The position numbers and the translations under genes were made by a program. From NCBI RefSeq assembly GCF_030913705.1, contig NZ_CP133190.1:3805501-3869500 (forward strand): 64,000 nt of DNA, written 5' to 3'. Below are positions 1-9,728 of the stretch, piece after piece (the first letter of the stretch is position 1; each line of letters starts with the position of its first letter). The stretch comes from Anaerocolumna sp. MB42-C2 (GTDB taxonomy: Bacteria > Bacillota > Clostridia > Lachnospirales > Lachnospiraceae). A model generated the notes under the pieces. It was given only the letters and a program-made list of their open reading frames with translations, made no database searches and was not told the DNA's origin.

Positions 1-2
1 CC

Positions 3-1394
3 GGATATTTGACACGTCGTCTGGTTGACGTATCTCAGGATTTAATCATTCGTGAAGTTGACTGCTGTGAAGGCAAAGAGACTCCTGGTATGTGGATTAA
101 AGCTTTTACCGACGGCAATGAAGTAATTGAAAGTCTGGAAGAACGTATCACCGGAAGATATTCCTGTGAGACCATTACAGATGATAGCGGCGAAGTAATT
201 GTAAAAGCAAATCACATGATTACACCAAGAAGAGCAGCCAGAATCGTTGCGACCCAGAAAGTCCAGGAAGCAGGATTTAATGCGAAGATTAAGATTCGTA
301 CGATTCTTACCTGTAAGTCCCATATTGGTGTATGTGCTAAGTGTTATGGTGCCAACATGGCTACCGGTGAAGCAGTTCAGGTTGGTGAAGCAGTAGGTAT
401 TATTGCTGCCCAGTCTATCGGTGAACCAGGTACACAGCTTACTATGCGTACTTTCCATACCGGTGGTGTTGCGGGTGATGATATCACACAAGGTCTTCCT
501 CGTGTCGAAGAACTTTTTGAAGCAAGAAAACCTAAGGGTCTTGCAATTATCGCTGAGTTCGGCGGAGTTGTAACCATTAAGGATACTAAGAAGAAACGTG
601 AAGTAATTGTCACCAATGAAGAAACCGGTGAATCCAAAGCATATTTAATTCCTTATGGATCCAGAATAAAAGTTTTAGATGGTGATATATTAGAAGCCGG
701 TGACGAGTTAACAGAAGGTAGTGTTAACCCTCATGATATTCTTAAGATTAAAGGTGTTCGTGCCGTTCAGGATTATATGATACAGGAAGTTCAGCGAGTA
801 TACCGTCTGCAGGGTGTTGAAATTAATGATAAGCATATTGAAGTTATTGTTCGTCAGATGTTAAAGAAGATTCGTATTGAAAACAGTGGTGATTCTGAAT
901 TACTGCCAGGTAAATTAGTGGATACCTTAGATTTTGATGATATCAACGAAAAACTGGAAGAAGAAGGATTACCAATCGCAGAAGGTAAGCAGGTTATGCT
1001 TGGTATAACGAAAGCATCTTTGGCGACCAATTCTTTCCTTTCCGCAGCATCATTCCAGGAGACAACGAAAGTCTTAACAGAAGCAGCGATTAACGGTAAG
1101 ATCGATCCATTAATTGGTCTTAAGGAAAATGTTATTATTGGTAAGCTAATTCCTGCCGGAACCGGTATGAAGAGATACCGTTCTGTTAAATTAGACAGCG
1201 ATATGGATGAAGAATTATTAATCTCAGAAGATTATGAGGATGAGGATTATGACAGCTTCCGCTATAACGAATCAACGTTGGACGATATAGACGGTATTGA
1301 AGTCGATGAGTTTGATGATAATGAAGATATATCTGAAGATGACCTTGATGATGAAGAATTTGTTTTAAATAATTATTCTGAAGATAATGATTGA
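3..1394 (+). CDS. rpoC: RNA polymerase beta-prime subunit, C-terminal part (5' truncated by window edge)
   Basis: C-terminal portion of the DNA-directed RNA polymerase beta-prime subunit. The frame is open from base 3, so the TTG at 9 is internal and not a start. Visible landmarks: the Cys of the DCCEG stretch plus the [14 protein letters not shown] stretch, which together give the second zinc site of beta-prime; the conserved TMRTFHTGG and [16 protein letters not shown] segments (about residues 145-177 of the visible part), which belong to the trigger-loop/bridge-helix neighbourhood. The last 60 residues are an unusually acidic tail rich in Asp and Glu, common in clostridial RpoC. About 460 residues are present of an expected 1200 or so. 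A strong terminator follows, so the polymerase operon ends here. Confidence 0.98.
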   Translation, partial: GYLTRRLVDVSQDLIIREVDCCEGKETPGMWIKAFTDGNEVIESLEERITGRYSCETITDDSGEVIVKANHMITPRRAARIVATQKVQEAGFNAKIKIRTILTCKSHIGVCAKCYGANMATGEAVQVGEAVGIIAAQSIGEPGTQLTMRTFHTGGVAGDDITQGLPRVEELFEARKPKGLAIIAEFGGVVTIKDTKKKREVIVTNEETGESKAYLIPYGSRIKVLDGDILEAGDELTEGSVNPHDILKIKGVRAVQDYMIQEVQRVYRLQGVEINDKHIEVIVRQMLKKIRIENSGDSELLPGKLVDTLDFDDINEKLEEEGLPIAEGKQVMLGITKASLATNSFLSAASFQETTKVLTEAAINGKIDPLIGLKENVIIGKLIPAGTGMKRYRSVKLDSDMDEELLISEDYEDEDYDSFRYNESTLDDIDGIEVDEFDDNEDISEDDLDDEEFVLNNYSEDND

Positions 1395-1421
1395 TAACAC
1401 GAACAAATAATATATTATAAT

Positions 1422-1476
1422 AAAAAATCTGCTAAAACGAAAAGTTTAAGAATTCGTTTTAGCAGATTTTTTGTTA
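1422..1476 (+). terminator. rpoC intrinsic terminator
   Basis: An almost perfect 19-bp stem (left arm 1422-1440, right arm 1454-1472) built around the repeat tctgctaaaacga, followed by a T-rich tract. It separates rpoC from the ribonucleotide reductase gene. Confidence 0.9.
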
Positions 1477-1703
1477 TTAGGAAAATATCAAAATTGATAA
1501 TAACAAAGTCAGCTGACAATGAGTATTATATTGAATATATGAAAAAATAATGAATCAGTAGGTTTGTTCAATATTATAGAAATACAGGTTAAATAAAGGT
1601 GTATAAAAATTTAAAGATGATTGAGACATTAAATGAGAATATTACTTTATGGTGGAGCAGATAATGAAAATAAACTGTCGAACGAAAGTTAAACCATCCA
1701 ATA

Positions 1704-1732
1704 TTGACATATATATTGTGCTGCTGTATAAT
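1704..1732 (+). promoter_or_regulatory. Consensus promoter of the class II RNR gene
   Basis: TTGACA at 1704-1709 and TATAAT at 1727-1732 with a 17-bp spacer: a perfect sigma-A promoter. It lies 166 bases before the RNR start, leaving a leader of roughly 155-160 nt. The -35 overlaps one NrdR-like box and the second box covers the expected transcription start. Confidence 0.85.
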
Positions 1733-1752
1733 TGAAACACAATATATAGTGC
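1706..1752 (+). promoter_or_regulatory. Pair of NrdR boxes overlapping the RNR promoter
   Basis: Two 16-bp motifs, gacatatatattgtgc at 1706-1721 and acacaatatatagtgc at 1737-1752, fit the known NrdR consensus acaCwAtATaTwGtgt. The second matches almost everywhere; the first misses the C at position 4. Their starts are 31 bp apart, three helical turns, which is the spacing typical of NrdR box pairs. They flank the -10 hexamer, a repressor-style arrangement. NrdR is the ATP/dATP-sensing repressor of ribonucleotide reductase genes, so the site also supports the identity of the downstream gene. Confidence 0.8.
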
Positions 1753-1898
1753 ATAGAAGCACTTGATTGATAAAATACAAGATTGTGATCAAAGACTATT
1801 CGGTTTGGGATCATATAACTAAATTTGGAGTAATTTTCAGAAGAAGTAATCATAATAGGATAGAATGATTATATTCTGAATAGATCGGAGGAATCAGT

Positions 1899-3989
1899 AT
1901 GGCAGGTTTATTAACGGAACAGTTTTTAAATAAATATAAAAATCAAAAAGCACCTTTAAGTCCAATCGGGGAGTTTGTATATCTTAGAACTTATTCCCGG
2001 TATATCGAAGATAAAAAAAGAAGAGAAAACTGGTTTGAGACCGTATTAAGAACAACGGAGTACAACATTGAATTAGGCATACAATATAAGAGGAATCTGG
2101 GTATGTTCATAGATCTAACAGAAGAACAAAAAGAAGCGGAGCAATTATTTGACAATCTTTATAATTTAAGAACCTTTACCTCCGGACGAACATTATACAT
2201 GGGAGGAACGGAAATTGTAAAGGAATATCCTTTATCGAATTACAACTGCTGTTTCACCAAAATTGAGAACATGTGTGACTTTGTGGATGTTTTCTATCTG
2301 CTTATGTTAGGGTGCGGAGTCGGTATTCGTATTGACAAAAATTTGATCCACAAGATGCCTAATGTCAGGAAAGTGAAATTGGATGGAATCTATTTGGAGA
2401 ACGTGCGTAAAGAAACTAAGAAAGAGCTTATGGAGAATACGGACTTGGATATAGATTACCCTAACGGACATATTGCTAAGGTTAAAGTAGGCGACAGTAA
2501 AGAAGGCTGGTGCAATGCTCTGGAGATTTATTTTAAATTAATTACGGAAAAGATATATGAGGATATAGACACCATTATCATCGATTATAGTTATGTAAGA
2601 CCGGAGGGTGAGAGATTACGCCGGTTTGGAGGTAGAGCTTCCGGACATAAGTCCTTAAAAAGGATGTTTGAAAAGATAAATAAGGTAATACTTAATAATG
2701 AGGATAATAAACTGTTGTCCATTGATGTTCTGGATATTGCTACGATAATCAGTGAAAATGTGGTGTCCGGCGGTGTCAGACGCAGTGCCATGATGATAAT
2801 ATGTGATGAAGGTGAGGAAGAGGTCATTAATGCCAAAAAGGATATCTATACTGTCTTTGATGGTGAATGGATTGAAAATGCTGACATTTCCCACCGCAAA
2901 ATGAGTAATAACTCCGTTCTCTATTCCGGAAGGCCGTCTCTTACAAGAATTAAGGAAATACTCAATTCCATACGGATCAACGGGGAGCCGGGGTTTATCA
3001 ATGGGGCAGAGGCCAAACGAAGAAAAGGTACCTTTGAGGGTCTGAATCCGTGTGGTGAAATACTTTTACAATCCAAGCAATGTTGTAACCTTACAACAAA
3101 TAATCTTCTCTCTTTTGTTGATGATCAGGGTAAATTAGACCTTGGAAGTCTGGAGAATGTTTTAAAGTTATCGACTCGAGTTGCTATTCGTATGACATTA
3201 GTTGATGTAGAACTTTCAGAATGGAACGATGTAATGAAAAAAGACAGGATCGTAGGAATATCATTAACCGGCATCATGGATATGGTGAACAAAACTAAGA
3301 TGAGTTATAAGGAACTTGGAGTACTCTTAAAACATTTAAGAGAGATTGTTCATCTGGAGGGAAAAAGATATTGTGATATTCTTAAAATTTCTGTACCAAA
3401 GCTAATGACTACAATAAAACCGGAGGGTACTTTATCTACTTTACCTTGTGTAAGCAGCGGTATTCATTTTGCACATTCAAACTACTATATCAGAAGGGTG
3501 CGAATTGCCACATCAGATCCGCTTTTTAAAATGATTGAGAAACAAGGGTGTTATCCTGTCTATAATGAAGTAGGACAAACGGATGACAATTGTACGATTA
3601 AGGTAATTGAATTTCCGGTGAAAGCGCCTGAGGGCAAAACAAAATATGAGGTGGGAGCCATAGAACAACTTGAGTTGTATAAATTATCCATGTTAAACTG
3701 GACGGATCATAATACCTCCATTACTGTACATGTAAGGGAAAATGAGTGGGATGACGTTGCAGATTGGCTGTATGAAAACTTTGATTACAGTGTAGGAGTT
3801 ACATTTCTGCCATTATATGAAGAAACATATCCGTTGCTTCCTTTTGAGCGTACATCCAGAGAAGATTATGAAAAACGGCTAAGCAGTATAAAACCAATTG
3901 ATTTTGAGTTACTTGCCCGTTATGATGTGAATGAGACCCAAGAGCTTATAGACGGAGATTGTGAAAATGGTTTTTGCCCGATCAGATAG
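1899..3989 (+). CDS. nrdJ: Adenosylcobalamin-dependent ribonucleoside-triphosphate reductase (class II, monomeric)
   Basis: Reduces ribonucleoside triphosphates to deoxynucleotides using a cobalamin-derived thiyl radical; cytosolic. The 696-residue protein matches the monomeric Lactobacillus leichmannii-type RTPR (739 aa). Seen: NYNCCF (Cys117/118, the site of one active-site cysteine), NPCGEI with Cys385 and Glu387 (thiyl-radical Cys and the catalytic Glu), then QCCNL with the partner cysteine, TIKPEGTLS near residue 510, and the C-terminal swinging redox pair CENGFC just before the end. ATG at 1899 has a good AGGAG site (gatcggaggaatcagt). It sits between rpoC and rpsL, where most Firmicutes have a small L7Ae-type gene, has its own promoter and NrdR boxes, and so is an independent transcription unit. 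I see no cobalamin riboswitch in the leader. Confidence 0.93.
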   Translation: MAGLLTEQFLNKYKNQKAPLSPIGEFVYLRTYSRYIEDKKRRENWFETVLRTTEYNIELGIQYKRNLGMFIDLTEEQKEAEQLFDNLYNLRTFTSGRTLYMGGTEIVKEYPLSNYNCCFTKIENMCDFVDVFYLLMLGCGVGIRIDKNLIHKMPNVRKVKLDGIYLENVRKETKKELMENTDLDIDYPNGHIAKVKVGDSKEGWCNALEIYFKLITEKIYEDIDTIIIDYSYVRPEGERLRRFGGRASGHKSLKRMFEKINKVILNNEDNKLLSIDVLDIATIISENVVSGGVRRSAMMIICDEGEEEVINAKKDIYTVFDGEWIENADISHRKMSNNSVLYSGRPSLTRIKEILNSIRINGEPGFINGAEAKRRKGTFEGLNPCGEILLQSKQCCNLTTNNLLSFVDDQGKLDLGSLENVLKLSTRVAIRMTLVDVELSEWNDVMKKDRIVGISLTGIMDMVNKTKMSYKELGVLLKHLREIVHLEGKRYCDILKISVPKLMTTIKPEGTLSTLPCVSSGIHFAHSNYYIRRVRIATSDPLFKMIEKQGCYPVYNEVGQTDDNCTIKVIEFPVKAPEGKTKYEVGAIEQLELYKLSMLNWTDHNTSITVHVRENEWDDVADWLYENFDYSVGVTFLPLYEETYPLLPFERTSREDYEKRLSSIKPIDFELLARYDVNETQELIDGDCENGFCPIR

Positions 3990-4013
3990 AATTGAAGAAT
4001 TTTTTAATAGCTC

Positions 4014-4042
4014 TTGACAAGATACAAAATTTAAAGTATAAT
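4014..4042 (+). promoter_or_regulatory. Consensus promoter of rpsL
   Basis: TTGACA at 4014-4019, 17-bp spacer, TATAAT at 4037-4042: a perfect sigma-A promoter 105 bases before rpsL. It gives the ribosomal protein genes their own start, independent of rpoBC. Confidence 0.88.
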
Positions 4043-4146
4043 CAATAAGCGCGATTTTATATTGCGTCAATGATTGTGTGCATTTAATGCAAAGAGACAA
4101 TAGGGCAGCCCAAGTAATTCTAATAATCATCAGGAGGTGAAAATTA

Positions 4147-4566
4147 ATGCCTACATTTAATCAATTAGTTAGAAAAGGTAGAAAGACAGTTGAGAAGAAA
4201 TCTACTTCTCCGGCTCTTCAAAAAGGATTTAACTCCTTAAATAAAAGAGCTACTGACAGTTCAGCACCACAAAAAAGAGGTGTTTGTACAGCAGTTAGAA
4301 CAGCTACACCTAAGAAGCCTAATTCAGCTCTTAGAAAAATTGCCAGAGTTCGTCTTTCTAACGGAATCGAAGTAACAAGCTATATCCCAGGGGAAGGTCA
4401 CAACCTTCAGGAGCATAGTGTTGTTCTGATCAGAGGTGGTAGAGTTAAGGATTTACCTGGTACTCGTTATCACATTGTCAGAGGTACACTTGATACAGCA
4501 GGTGTTGCTAAGAGAAGACAGGCTCGTTCCAAATATGGAGCGAAGAGACCGAAAGCAGGTAAATAA
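4147..4566 (+). CDS. rpsL: 30S ribosomal protein S12
   Basis: S12 lies at the decoding centre of the small subunit. The 139-residue product begins [12 protein letters not shown] and contains the invariant segments [11 protein letters not shown] and [17 protein letters not shown] (streptomycin-resistance region), ending in the usual basic tail [13 protein letters not shown]. Length is normal for Firmicutes. ATG 4147 is preceded by aggaggtg. The lysine in [11 protein letters not shown] (equivalent to Lys42/43 of E. coli) is present, so no streptomycin-resistance substitution is evident there. First gene of the str unit rpsL-rpsG-fusA-tuf. Confidence 0.98.
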   Translation: MPTFNQLVRKGRKTVEKKSTSPALQKGFNSLNKRATDSSAPQKRGVCTAVRTATPKKPNSALRKIARVRLSNGIEVTSYIPGEGHNLQEHSVVLIRGGRVKDLPGTRYHIVRGTLDTAGVAKRRQARSKYGAKRPKAGK

Positions 4567-4731
4567 TCATTCAGTTTTTTCACTAATCATTAAGTGCCGG
4601 GTTAATTTTTAATTTCAGATTTCAGATAAAATTTCTGGGTTGCGTTTTATCACCGAATCCTAAAGAAACTTGTTTTTCTATAGACGGAATAGATTTGAAA
4701 GAGAGTTAAACTGAGCGCGAACACAATGAAA

Positions 4732-4815
4732 GTACGGGTTAATCCCGCACTGCCCCTAATAATGGGGATATGTGAGTACCGATGATTTAAGAAAATCTTA
4801 TTGAATTTCAATAAG
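4732..4815 (+). promoter_or_regulatory. Structured leader between rpsL and rpsG
   Basis: The 271-base gap holds a nested structure: gtac at 4732 pairs with gtac at 4776-4779, enclosing two small hairpins (ggg/ccc and cccc/gggg). A second stem, cttattgaa/ttcaataag at 4797-4815, lies just before the AAGGAGG of rpsG. In E. coli S7 binds the S12-S7 intercistronic region to repress its own translation; a comparable role here is inference from position and shape only. Confidence 0.45.
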
Positions 4816-4837
4816 GATTATTAAGGAGGGAAGAAAC

Positions 4838-5308
4838 GTGCCACGTAAAGGACATATACAAAAAAGAGATGTATTAGCAGATCCGATTTACAACAGCAAA
4901 ATTGTTACCAAGCTTATCAATAACATTATGTTAGATGGTAAGAAAGGTACTGCACAGAAGATCGTATACGGAGCATTTGACAGAGTAGCTGCTAAAACTG
5001 GCAAAGAAGCAATCGAAGTTTTTGAAGAAGCTATGAACAATATTATGCCAGTATTGGAAGTTAAAGCAAGACGTATCGGTGGTGCAACATACCAGGTACC
5101 AATTGAAGTTAGACCGGACAGAAGACAAGCATTAGCTCTTCGTTGGCTTACACTTTATTCTCGTAAAAGAGGAGAAAAGACAATGGAAGAAAAATTAGCT
5201 AACGAGCTTATGGATGCAGCTAACAATACTGGATCCGCTGTTAAGAAAAAAGAAGATATGCATAAGATGGCTGATGCAAATAAAGCATTTGCACATTATC
5301 GCTGGTAA
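4838..5308 (+). CDS. rpsG: 30S ribosomal protein S7
   Basis: S7 nucleates assembly of the 30S head and contacts the E-site tRNA. The 156-residue protein starts [20 protein letters not shown] and carries the family motifs [24 protein letters not shown] and [17 protein letters not shown], ending FAHYRW. The start is GTG at 4838, set by a strong aaggagggaagaaac site. Full length for the family. Follows rpsL and precedes fusA in the conserved str order. Confidence 0.98.
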   Translation: MPRKGHIQKRDVLADPIYNSKIVTKLINNIMLDGKKGTAQKIVYGAFDRVAAKTGKEAIEVFEEAMNNIMPVLEVKARRIGGATYQVPIEVRPDRRQALALRWLTLYSRKRGEKTMEEKLANELMDAANNTGSAVKKKEDMHKMADANKAFAHYRW

Positions 5309-5488
5309 GATAAAAAGCGGTAACCATATTACTTCTGGTAGTAATCATACATTTAGTATAATTACTGCCTTTAGTGGTATATTATCAAAAGCAGTTATCT
5401 TTAAATATTTTACTGTGTAATTATTGATATAACCTATTTATCGTTTAAGAACGAATGGGTGAACCACTTGAATTAAGGAGGAATTTCC

Positions 5489-7609
5489 TTGGCTGGAAGA
5501 GAATATCCATTAGAGAGAACTAGGAATATCGGTATTATGGCTCATATCGACGCCGGTAAGACAACACTTACCGAACGTATCTTATATTATACCGGTGTAA
5601 ACTATAAAATCGGTGATACTCACGAAGGTACTGCAACCATGGACTGGATGGAGCAGGAACAGGAAAGAGGTATCACAATTACTTCAGCCGCTACAACCTG
5701 TCACTGGACTCAGGAATTTGAACACAAGAAGATACCTGGAGCTTTAGAACATCGTATCAATATTATTGATACACCAGGACACGTTGACTTTACAGTTGAA
5801 GTTGAGCGTTCCTTACGTGTACTTGATAGTGCAGTTGGTGTATTCTGCGCTAAGGGTGGTGTAGAACCTCAATCAGAGACAGTATGGCGTCAGGCTGATA
5901 AATATAACGTACCAAGAATGGCATTTGTTAATAAAATGGACATTTCCGGTGCAGATTTCTATAATGTAATAAGCATGATTAAAACAAGATTAGGTAAAAC
6001 TCCTGTACCGATTCAATTACCAATCGGTAAAGAAGACAGCTTTATCGGTCTGATTGATTTATTTGAAATGAAAGCTTACTATTACAATGATGATAAGGGC
6101 GAAGACATTTCAATTAAAGAGATTCCGGATGATATGAAGGAATTGGCTGATAAATATAGAGCTGACATGATCGAATTAATCTGTGAAACAGATGATGTAT
6201 TAATCGAAAAATTCTTAGAGGGTGAAGAACCTACAACTGCAGAATTAAAAGTAGCTCTAAGAAAAGCAACGATTGATGTTAAACTTATACCAGTTACCTG
6301 CGGTTCCGCATATAAGAATAAGGGCGTTCAGAAAATGCTTGATGCCGTTATTGAGTATATGCCTGCACCTACAGATATTCCTGATATCAAAGGTGTTGAT
6401 GAAGAGGGCAATGAAGTTCATAGAAAGTCTTCTGATGATGAACCTTTTGCAGCATTAGCATTTAAAATTATGGCCGATCCTTTCGTAGGAAAGCTTGCTT
6501 TCTTCCGTGTATATTCCGGTACATTAAACTCCGGTTCCTATGTACTTAACTCTACTAAAGGCAAGAAAGAACGTGTAGGCCGTATCTTACAGATGCATGC
6601 AAATAAGAGAGAAGATCTAGATAAAGTTTATTCAGGTGATATTGCAGCAGCCGTTGGTTTTAAAGCTACTACTACCGGTGATACAATCTGTGATGAGAAA
6701 TTCCCTGTTATACTTGAATCCATGGAATTCCCTGAACCGGTTATCGAGGTTTCAATCGAACCGAAGACAAAAGCAGGTCAGGATAAGATGGGTGAAGCTC
6801 TTGCAAAACTTGCAGAAGAAGATCCTACTTTCAGATGTTATACCAACGAAGAAACTGGTCAGACAATTATTGCCGGTATGGGTGAGCTCCATCTTGAAAT
6901 TATCGTAGACAGACTTTTAAGAGAATACAAAGTGGAAGCTAACGTAGGTGCACCTCAGGTTGCTTACAAAGAAACCTTTACCAAAGCAGTTGATGTTGAC
7001 AGTAAATATGCAAAACAATCCGGTGGTCGTGGACAATACGGACACTGTAAAGTTAAATTTGAGCCAATGGATGCTAATGCAGAGAAAACGTTCGAATTTA
7101 TATCTACCGTTGTTGGTGGTGCTATTCCTAGAGAATATATTCCAGCAGTTGGAGCAGGTATCGAAGAAGCTACAAAAGCCGGTATCCTTGGAGGATATCC
7201 AGTTCTTGGTATTAGAGCGACTGTTTACGATGGTTCTTACCATGAAGTCGATTCCAACGAAATGGCATTTAAGATTGCCGGTTCCATGGCATTTAAAGAT
7301 GCAATGCACAAAGCAGGCGCTGTTCTTCTTGAGCCTATCATGAGAGTTGAAGTTACTGTTCCGGATGATTATATGGGTGATGTTATCGGTGATATCAGTG
7401 CACGTCGTGGACGTATCGAAGGATCCGAAGATATTAACGGCACTAAATTAATCAGAGGTTTCGTTCCGTTATCTGAAATGTTCGGTTATTCAACCTCCTT
7501 ACGTTCCAGAACACAGGGACGTGGTGCTTACTCCATGTTCTTCTCAAATTACGAACCAGTTCCTAAGAATGTACAGGAAAAAGTACTGGCAGCTAAAGGT
7601 AAAAACTAA
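5489..7609 (+). CDS. fusA: Translation elongation factor G
   Basis: GTPase that drives tRNA-mRNA translocation on the ribosome. 706 residues, the normal length. Visible GTPase motifs: [19 protein letters not shown] (P-loop, about residues 18-36), RGITITSAA (switch I), DTPGHVDFT (G3), NKMD (G4). Domains II to V follow, with [14 protein letters not shown] in domain IV and the C-terminal [21 protein letters not shown]. Start codon is TTG at 5489, clearly set by aaggaggaatttcc. It is a single classical EF-G; nothing suggests the EF-G2 paralogue or a resistance form. Confidence 0.98.
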   Translation: MAGREYPLERTRNIGIMAHIDAGKTTLTERILYYTGVNYKIGDTHEGTATMDWMEQEQERGITITSAATTCHWTQEFEHKKIPGALEHRINIIDTPGHVDFTVEVERSLRVLDSAVGVFCAKGGVEPQSETVWRQADKYNVPRMAFVNKMDISGADFYNVISMIKTRLGKTPVPIQLPIGKEDSFIGLIDLFEMKAYYYNDDKGEDISIKEIPDDMKELADKYRADMIELICETDDVLIEKFLEGEEPTTAELKVALRKATIDVKLIPVTCGSAYKNKGVQKMLDAVIEYMPAPTDIPDIKGVDEEGNEVHRKSSDDEPFAALAFKIMADPFVGKLAFFRVYSGTLNSGSYVLNSTKGKKERVGRILQMHANKREDLDKVYSGDIAAAVGFKATTTGDTICDEKFPVILESMEFPEPVIEVSIEPKTKAGQDKMGEALAKLAEEDPTFRCYTNEETGQTIIAGMGELHLEIIVDRLLREYKVEANVGAPQVAYKETFTKAVDVDSKYAKQSGGRGQYGHCKVKFEPMDANAEKTFEFISTVVGGAIPREYIPAVGAGIEEATKAGILGGYPVLGIRATVYDGSYHEVDSNEMAFKIAGSMAFKDAMHKAGAVLLEPIMRVEVTVPDDYMGDVIGDISARRGRIEGSEDINGTKLIRGFVPLSEMFGYSTSLRSRTQGRGAYSMFFSNYEPVPKNVQEKVLAAKGKN

Positions 7610-7627
7610 TAAATTAATTTTTTGTTT

Positions 7628-7669
7628 AAAATGGATTATACGCAAAAAGTTTGCGTGATTCATTATTTT
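7628..7669 (+). terminator. Imperfect hairpin after fusA
   Basis: A stem with core acgcaaa/tttgcgt (7640-7656), extended by aaaatg..att against gatt..cattatttt, lies 20 bases after the fusA stop. The T-tract is interrupted, so it is a weak or partial terminator at best; tuf has its own promoter directly behind it. Confidence 0.45.
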
Positions 7670-7672
7670 AGC

Positions 7673-7701
7673 TTGAAAATATTTCTAAATTGAAATATAA
7701 T
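7673..7701 (+). promoter_or_regulatory. tuf promoter
   Basis: TTGAAA at 7673-7678, 17-bp spacer, TATAAT at 7696-7701. It provides a separate strong start for tuf about 100 bases upstream of its ATG. Confidence 0.8.
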
Positions 7702-7723
7702 TAGGCATATAAGACAAACCCAA

Positions 7724-7777
7724 GCCCTTATCGGGCGCAGTGCAGATAAGTATAGACTTATCGTAAGCACATGCTTA
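7724..7777 (+). promoter_or_regulatory. Structured 5' leader of tuf
   Basis: Three consecutive small hairpins lie in the tuf leader: gccc/gggc at 7724-7736, gataagt/acttatc at 7745-7762 and taagca/tgctta at 7764-7777. Likely mRNA-stabilising or translation-tuning structures; function inferred only. Confidence 0.4.
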
Positions 7778-7811
7778 TCAAAAGCATTTAATTAAAGGAG
7801 GACTTTATAAA

Positions 7812-9005
7812 ATGGCTAAAGCTAAGTTCGAAAGAACCAAACCACATTGTAATATCGGTACCATTGGTCACGTAGATCATGGTAAAACTACATTAACAGC
7901 AGCAATTACTAAGACTCTTCATGAAAGATTAGGAACTGGTCAGGCAGTAGCATTTGATCAGATCGATAAGGCACCGGAAGAAAGAGAAAGAGGTATCACT
8001 ATCTCTACAGCTCACGTTGAGTATGAATCAAAGAATAGACATTACGCTCACGTTGACTGCCCAGGACATGCCGATTACGTTAAGAACATGATTACAGGAG
8101 CTGCTCAGATGGATGGAGCTATCCTTGTTGTTGCTGCTACAGACGGTGTTATGGCTCAGACAAAAGAGCACATCTTATTATCCCGTCAGGTAGGTGTTCC
8201 TTATATCGTTGTATTCATGAACAAATGTGATATGGTTGATGATCCGGAACTTCTTGAATTAGTTGAGATGGAAATCAGAGACTTATTAACTGAATATGAA
8301 TTCCCTGGCGATGATACACCAATCATCCAAGGTTCTGCTCTTAAAGCACTTGAAGATCCTTCCAGTGAATGGGGCGATAAAATTATCGAATTATTCGACG
8401 CTGTTGACACATGGATTCCTGATCCTCAGAGAGAAACTGATAAACCTTTCTTAATGCCAGTAGAAGACGTTTTCTCCATCACAGGTCGTGGTACTGTTGC
8501 TACAGGCCGTGTTGAACGTGGTGTTCTTAAGGTATCTGAAGAAGTTGAAATCGTTGGTATTAAAGAAGAAACTCGTAAAGTAGTTGTAACCGGTATCGAA
8601 ATGTTCCGTAAACTTCTTGATGAAGCTCAGGCTGGTGATAACATCGGTGCTCTTCTTCGTGGTGTTCAAAGAAATGAAATCGAAAGAGGACAGGTTCTTT
8701 GCAAACCAGGCACAATCAAATGCCACAAGAAATTTACTGCTCAGGTTTATGTATTAACAAAAGATGAAGGTGGACGTCATACTCCTTTCTTCAACAACTA
8801 CAGACCACAGTTCTATTTCAGAACAACTGACGTAACTGGTGTTTGTAATCTTCCAGAAGGCGTAGAAATGTGTATGCCTGGCGACAATATCGAAATGAAC
8901 ATCGAATTAATTCATCCTATCGCTATGGAGCAAGGTTTAGGCTTCGCTATCCGTGAAGGTGGTAGAACAGTTGGTTCAGGTAAAGTTGCTACAATCATTG
9001 CTTAA
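7812..9005 (+). CDS. tuf: Translation elongation factor Tu
   Basis: GTPase that delivers aminoacyl-tRNA to the ribosome. 397 residues, full length. Motifs: [15 protein letters not shown] (P-loop), [13 protein letters not shown] (switch I), [21 protein letters not shown] (G3), NKCDM (G4), GSALKAL (G5), then domains II and III ending [21 protein letters not shown] 7812 follows taaaggaggactttataaa. Own promoter upstream, strong terminator after. No second tuf in this window. Confidence 0.98.
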   Translation: MAKAKFERTKPHCNIGTIGHVDHGKTTLTAAITKTLHERLGTGQAVAFDQIDKAPEERERGITISTAHVEYESKNRHYAHVDCPGHADYVKNMITGAAQMDGAILVVAATDGVMAQTKEHILLSRQVGVPYIVVFMNKCDMVDDPELLELVEMEIRDLLTEYEFPGDDTPIIQGSALKALEDPSSEWGDKIIELFDAVDTWIPDPQRETDKPFLMPVEDVFSITGRGTVATGRVERGVLKVSEEVEIVGIKEETRKVVVTGIEMFRKLLDEAQAGDNIGALLRGVQRNEIERGQVLCKPGTIKCHKKFTAQVYVLTKDEGGRHTPFFNNYRPQFYFRTTDVTGVCNLPEGVEMCMPGDNIEMNIELIHPIAMEQGLGFAIREGGRTVGSGKVATIIA

Positions 9006-9013
9006 TTAAATAT

Positions 9014-9056
9014 GAGCCTAGACCCTTGATTTTCTTGGGTTTAGGCTCTTTTTTTA
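9014..9056 (+). terminator. tuf intrinsic terminator
   Basis: gagcctagaccc (9014-9025) pairs with gggtttaggctc (9037-9048), followed by eight T residues. Ends the str unit and marks the left edge of the foreign-looking island. Confidence 0.92.
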
Positions 9057-9101
9057 TCCTTTTTTCAAGAGAAATAACCCGTCTAATGCACATTATTGAA
9101 A

Positions 9102-9145
9102 CTTATCCGTATGTTGTTGAAACTATACGGATAAGCATATATAAT
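9102..9145 (+). promoter_or_regulatory. Promoter with a perfect 11-bp inverted-repeat operator
   Basis: TTGAAA at 9117-9122 and TATAAT at 9140-9145 with a 17-bp spacer form a promoter. A perfect inverted repeat, cttatccgtat at 9102-9112 and atacggataag at 9125-9135, is placed so that its loop contains the -35 and its right arm fills the spacer. That is a typical operator position for a dimeric repressor. It lies just upstream of a broken HTH gene and the two-component genes. Confidence 0.7.
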
Positions 9146-9168
9146 ATATAATATGTTTTTACATCTGC

Positions 9169-9348
9169 ATGGAGGCGAACCAATTGAGCAGTTTATGAGG
9201 ATATATCTCGTCGCGGGAAGCGTCATATATATGGGACGTATCAGAGCGGCATCAATACTGTCAAGATGGGCGAATACCAAGCGTTTCCCGCTTTGGGCGC
9301 TTCCGGGCTATTCCGGTGGATGCAAAAAAGCCCACCGCCCCCCCGTAA
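9169..9348 (+). pseudogene. Broken excisionase-like helix-turn-helix gene
   Basis: From ATG 9169 (preceded by no clear Shine-Dalgarno) the frame reads MEANQLSSL, hits a TGA at 9196-9198, then continues in the same frame as GYISSREASYIWDVSER and CQDGRIPSVSRFGRFRAIP up to a TAA at 9346-9348. The REA..W.VSER..Q.C..GRIP...RFG...AIP.DAKKP pattern is that of small MerR/excisionase-like DNA-binding proteins carried on mobile elements. With the in-frame stop the full protein is not made, so I call it a pseudogene; a short product started after the stop is possible but has no obvious start codon. No selenocysteine signal is evident. Confidence 0.65.
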
Positions 9349-9374
9349 AAACAACTTGAAAGGAAGCGAACCCT

Positions 9375-9728
9375 ATGCTGCGTATAGCCATCTGTGATGA
9401 TCAGCCGAAGGAATTGGAAATCATCAATGAACATATAACAGAGTACCTTGACACCCATACACTAGAAGCAGTGGTGAGCAATTTTTCTCACCCGGATAAA
9501 TTGCTCACCGCCATTGAGCTTGGGAACTTTCATCTTTACATATTGGATATTGTTATGCCTATGGTCAGTGGCATTGAGCTCGACAAAGAAATTCGCCGTC
9601 TCGACCGTGAAGCGCAAATTATTTATGCCACCACCGAGGCGCAGTTCGCTTTGGAGGCCTTCAAGCAATATGCTGTAGTACGGGATAGCTATACGGATCA
9701 CCTAATGGCGAAGGGGGAAAAGCGATGA
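9375..9728 (+). CDS. Response regulator receiver domain, LytTR output domain deleted
   Basis: 117 residues. Residues 1-105 are a REC domain of the AgrA/LytTR class: acidic pocket in AICDDQ (about residue 7-8), phospho-acceptor Asp in LYILDIVMPMVSGIEL (about residue 58), and ATTEAQFALEAF. After FKQYAV the sequence jumps to VRDSYTDHLMAKGEKR, which looks like the extreme end of a normal AgrA-type protein, so nearly the whole LytTR DNA-binding domain has been lost by an in-frame internal deletion. Start ATG 9375 has gaaaggaagcgaacccta upstream. It overlaps the kinase start by 4 bases (ATGA-type). Probably unable to bind DNA; may still take phosphate from the kinase or be a decaying relic. GC-richer codon use than neighbours. 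Confidence 0.75.
   Translation: MLRIAICDDQPKELEIINEHITEYLDTHTLEAVVSNFSHPDKLLTAIELGNFHLYILDIVMPMVSGIELDKEIRRLDREAQIIYATTEAQFALEAFKQYAVVRDSYTDHLMAKGEKR

Noticed and set aside
42..637. Minus-strand ORFs opposite rpoC
   Set aside because: Shadows of the conserved rpoC coding frame without start signals.
1395..1898. Cobalamin riboswitch for the B12-dependent RNR
   Set aside because: No B12-box or core motif is present; instead the region has a plain promoter with NrdR boxes.
9153..9359. 68-codon ORF overlapping the HTH pseudogene
   Set aside because: It is in a different frame from the HTH-like sequence, starts without a site and resembles nothing; shadow of the broken gene.
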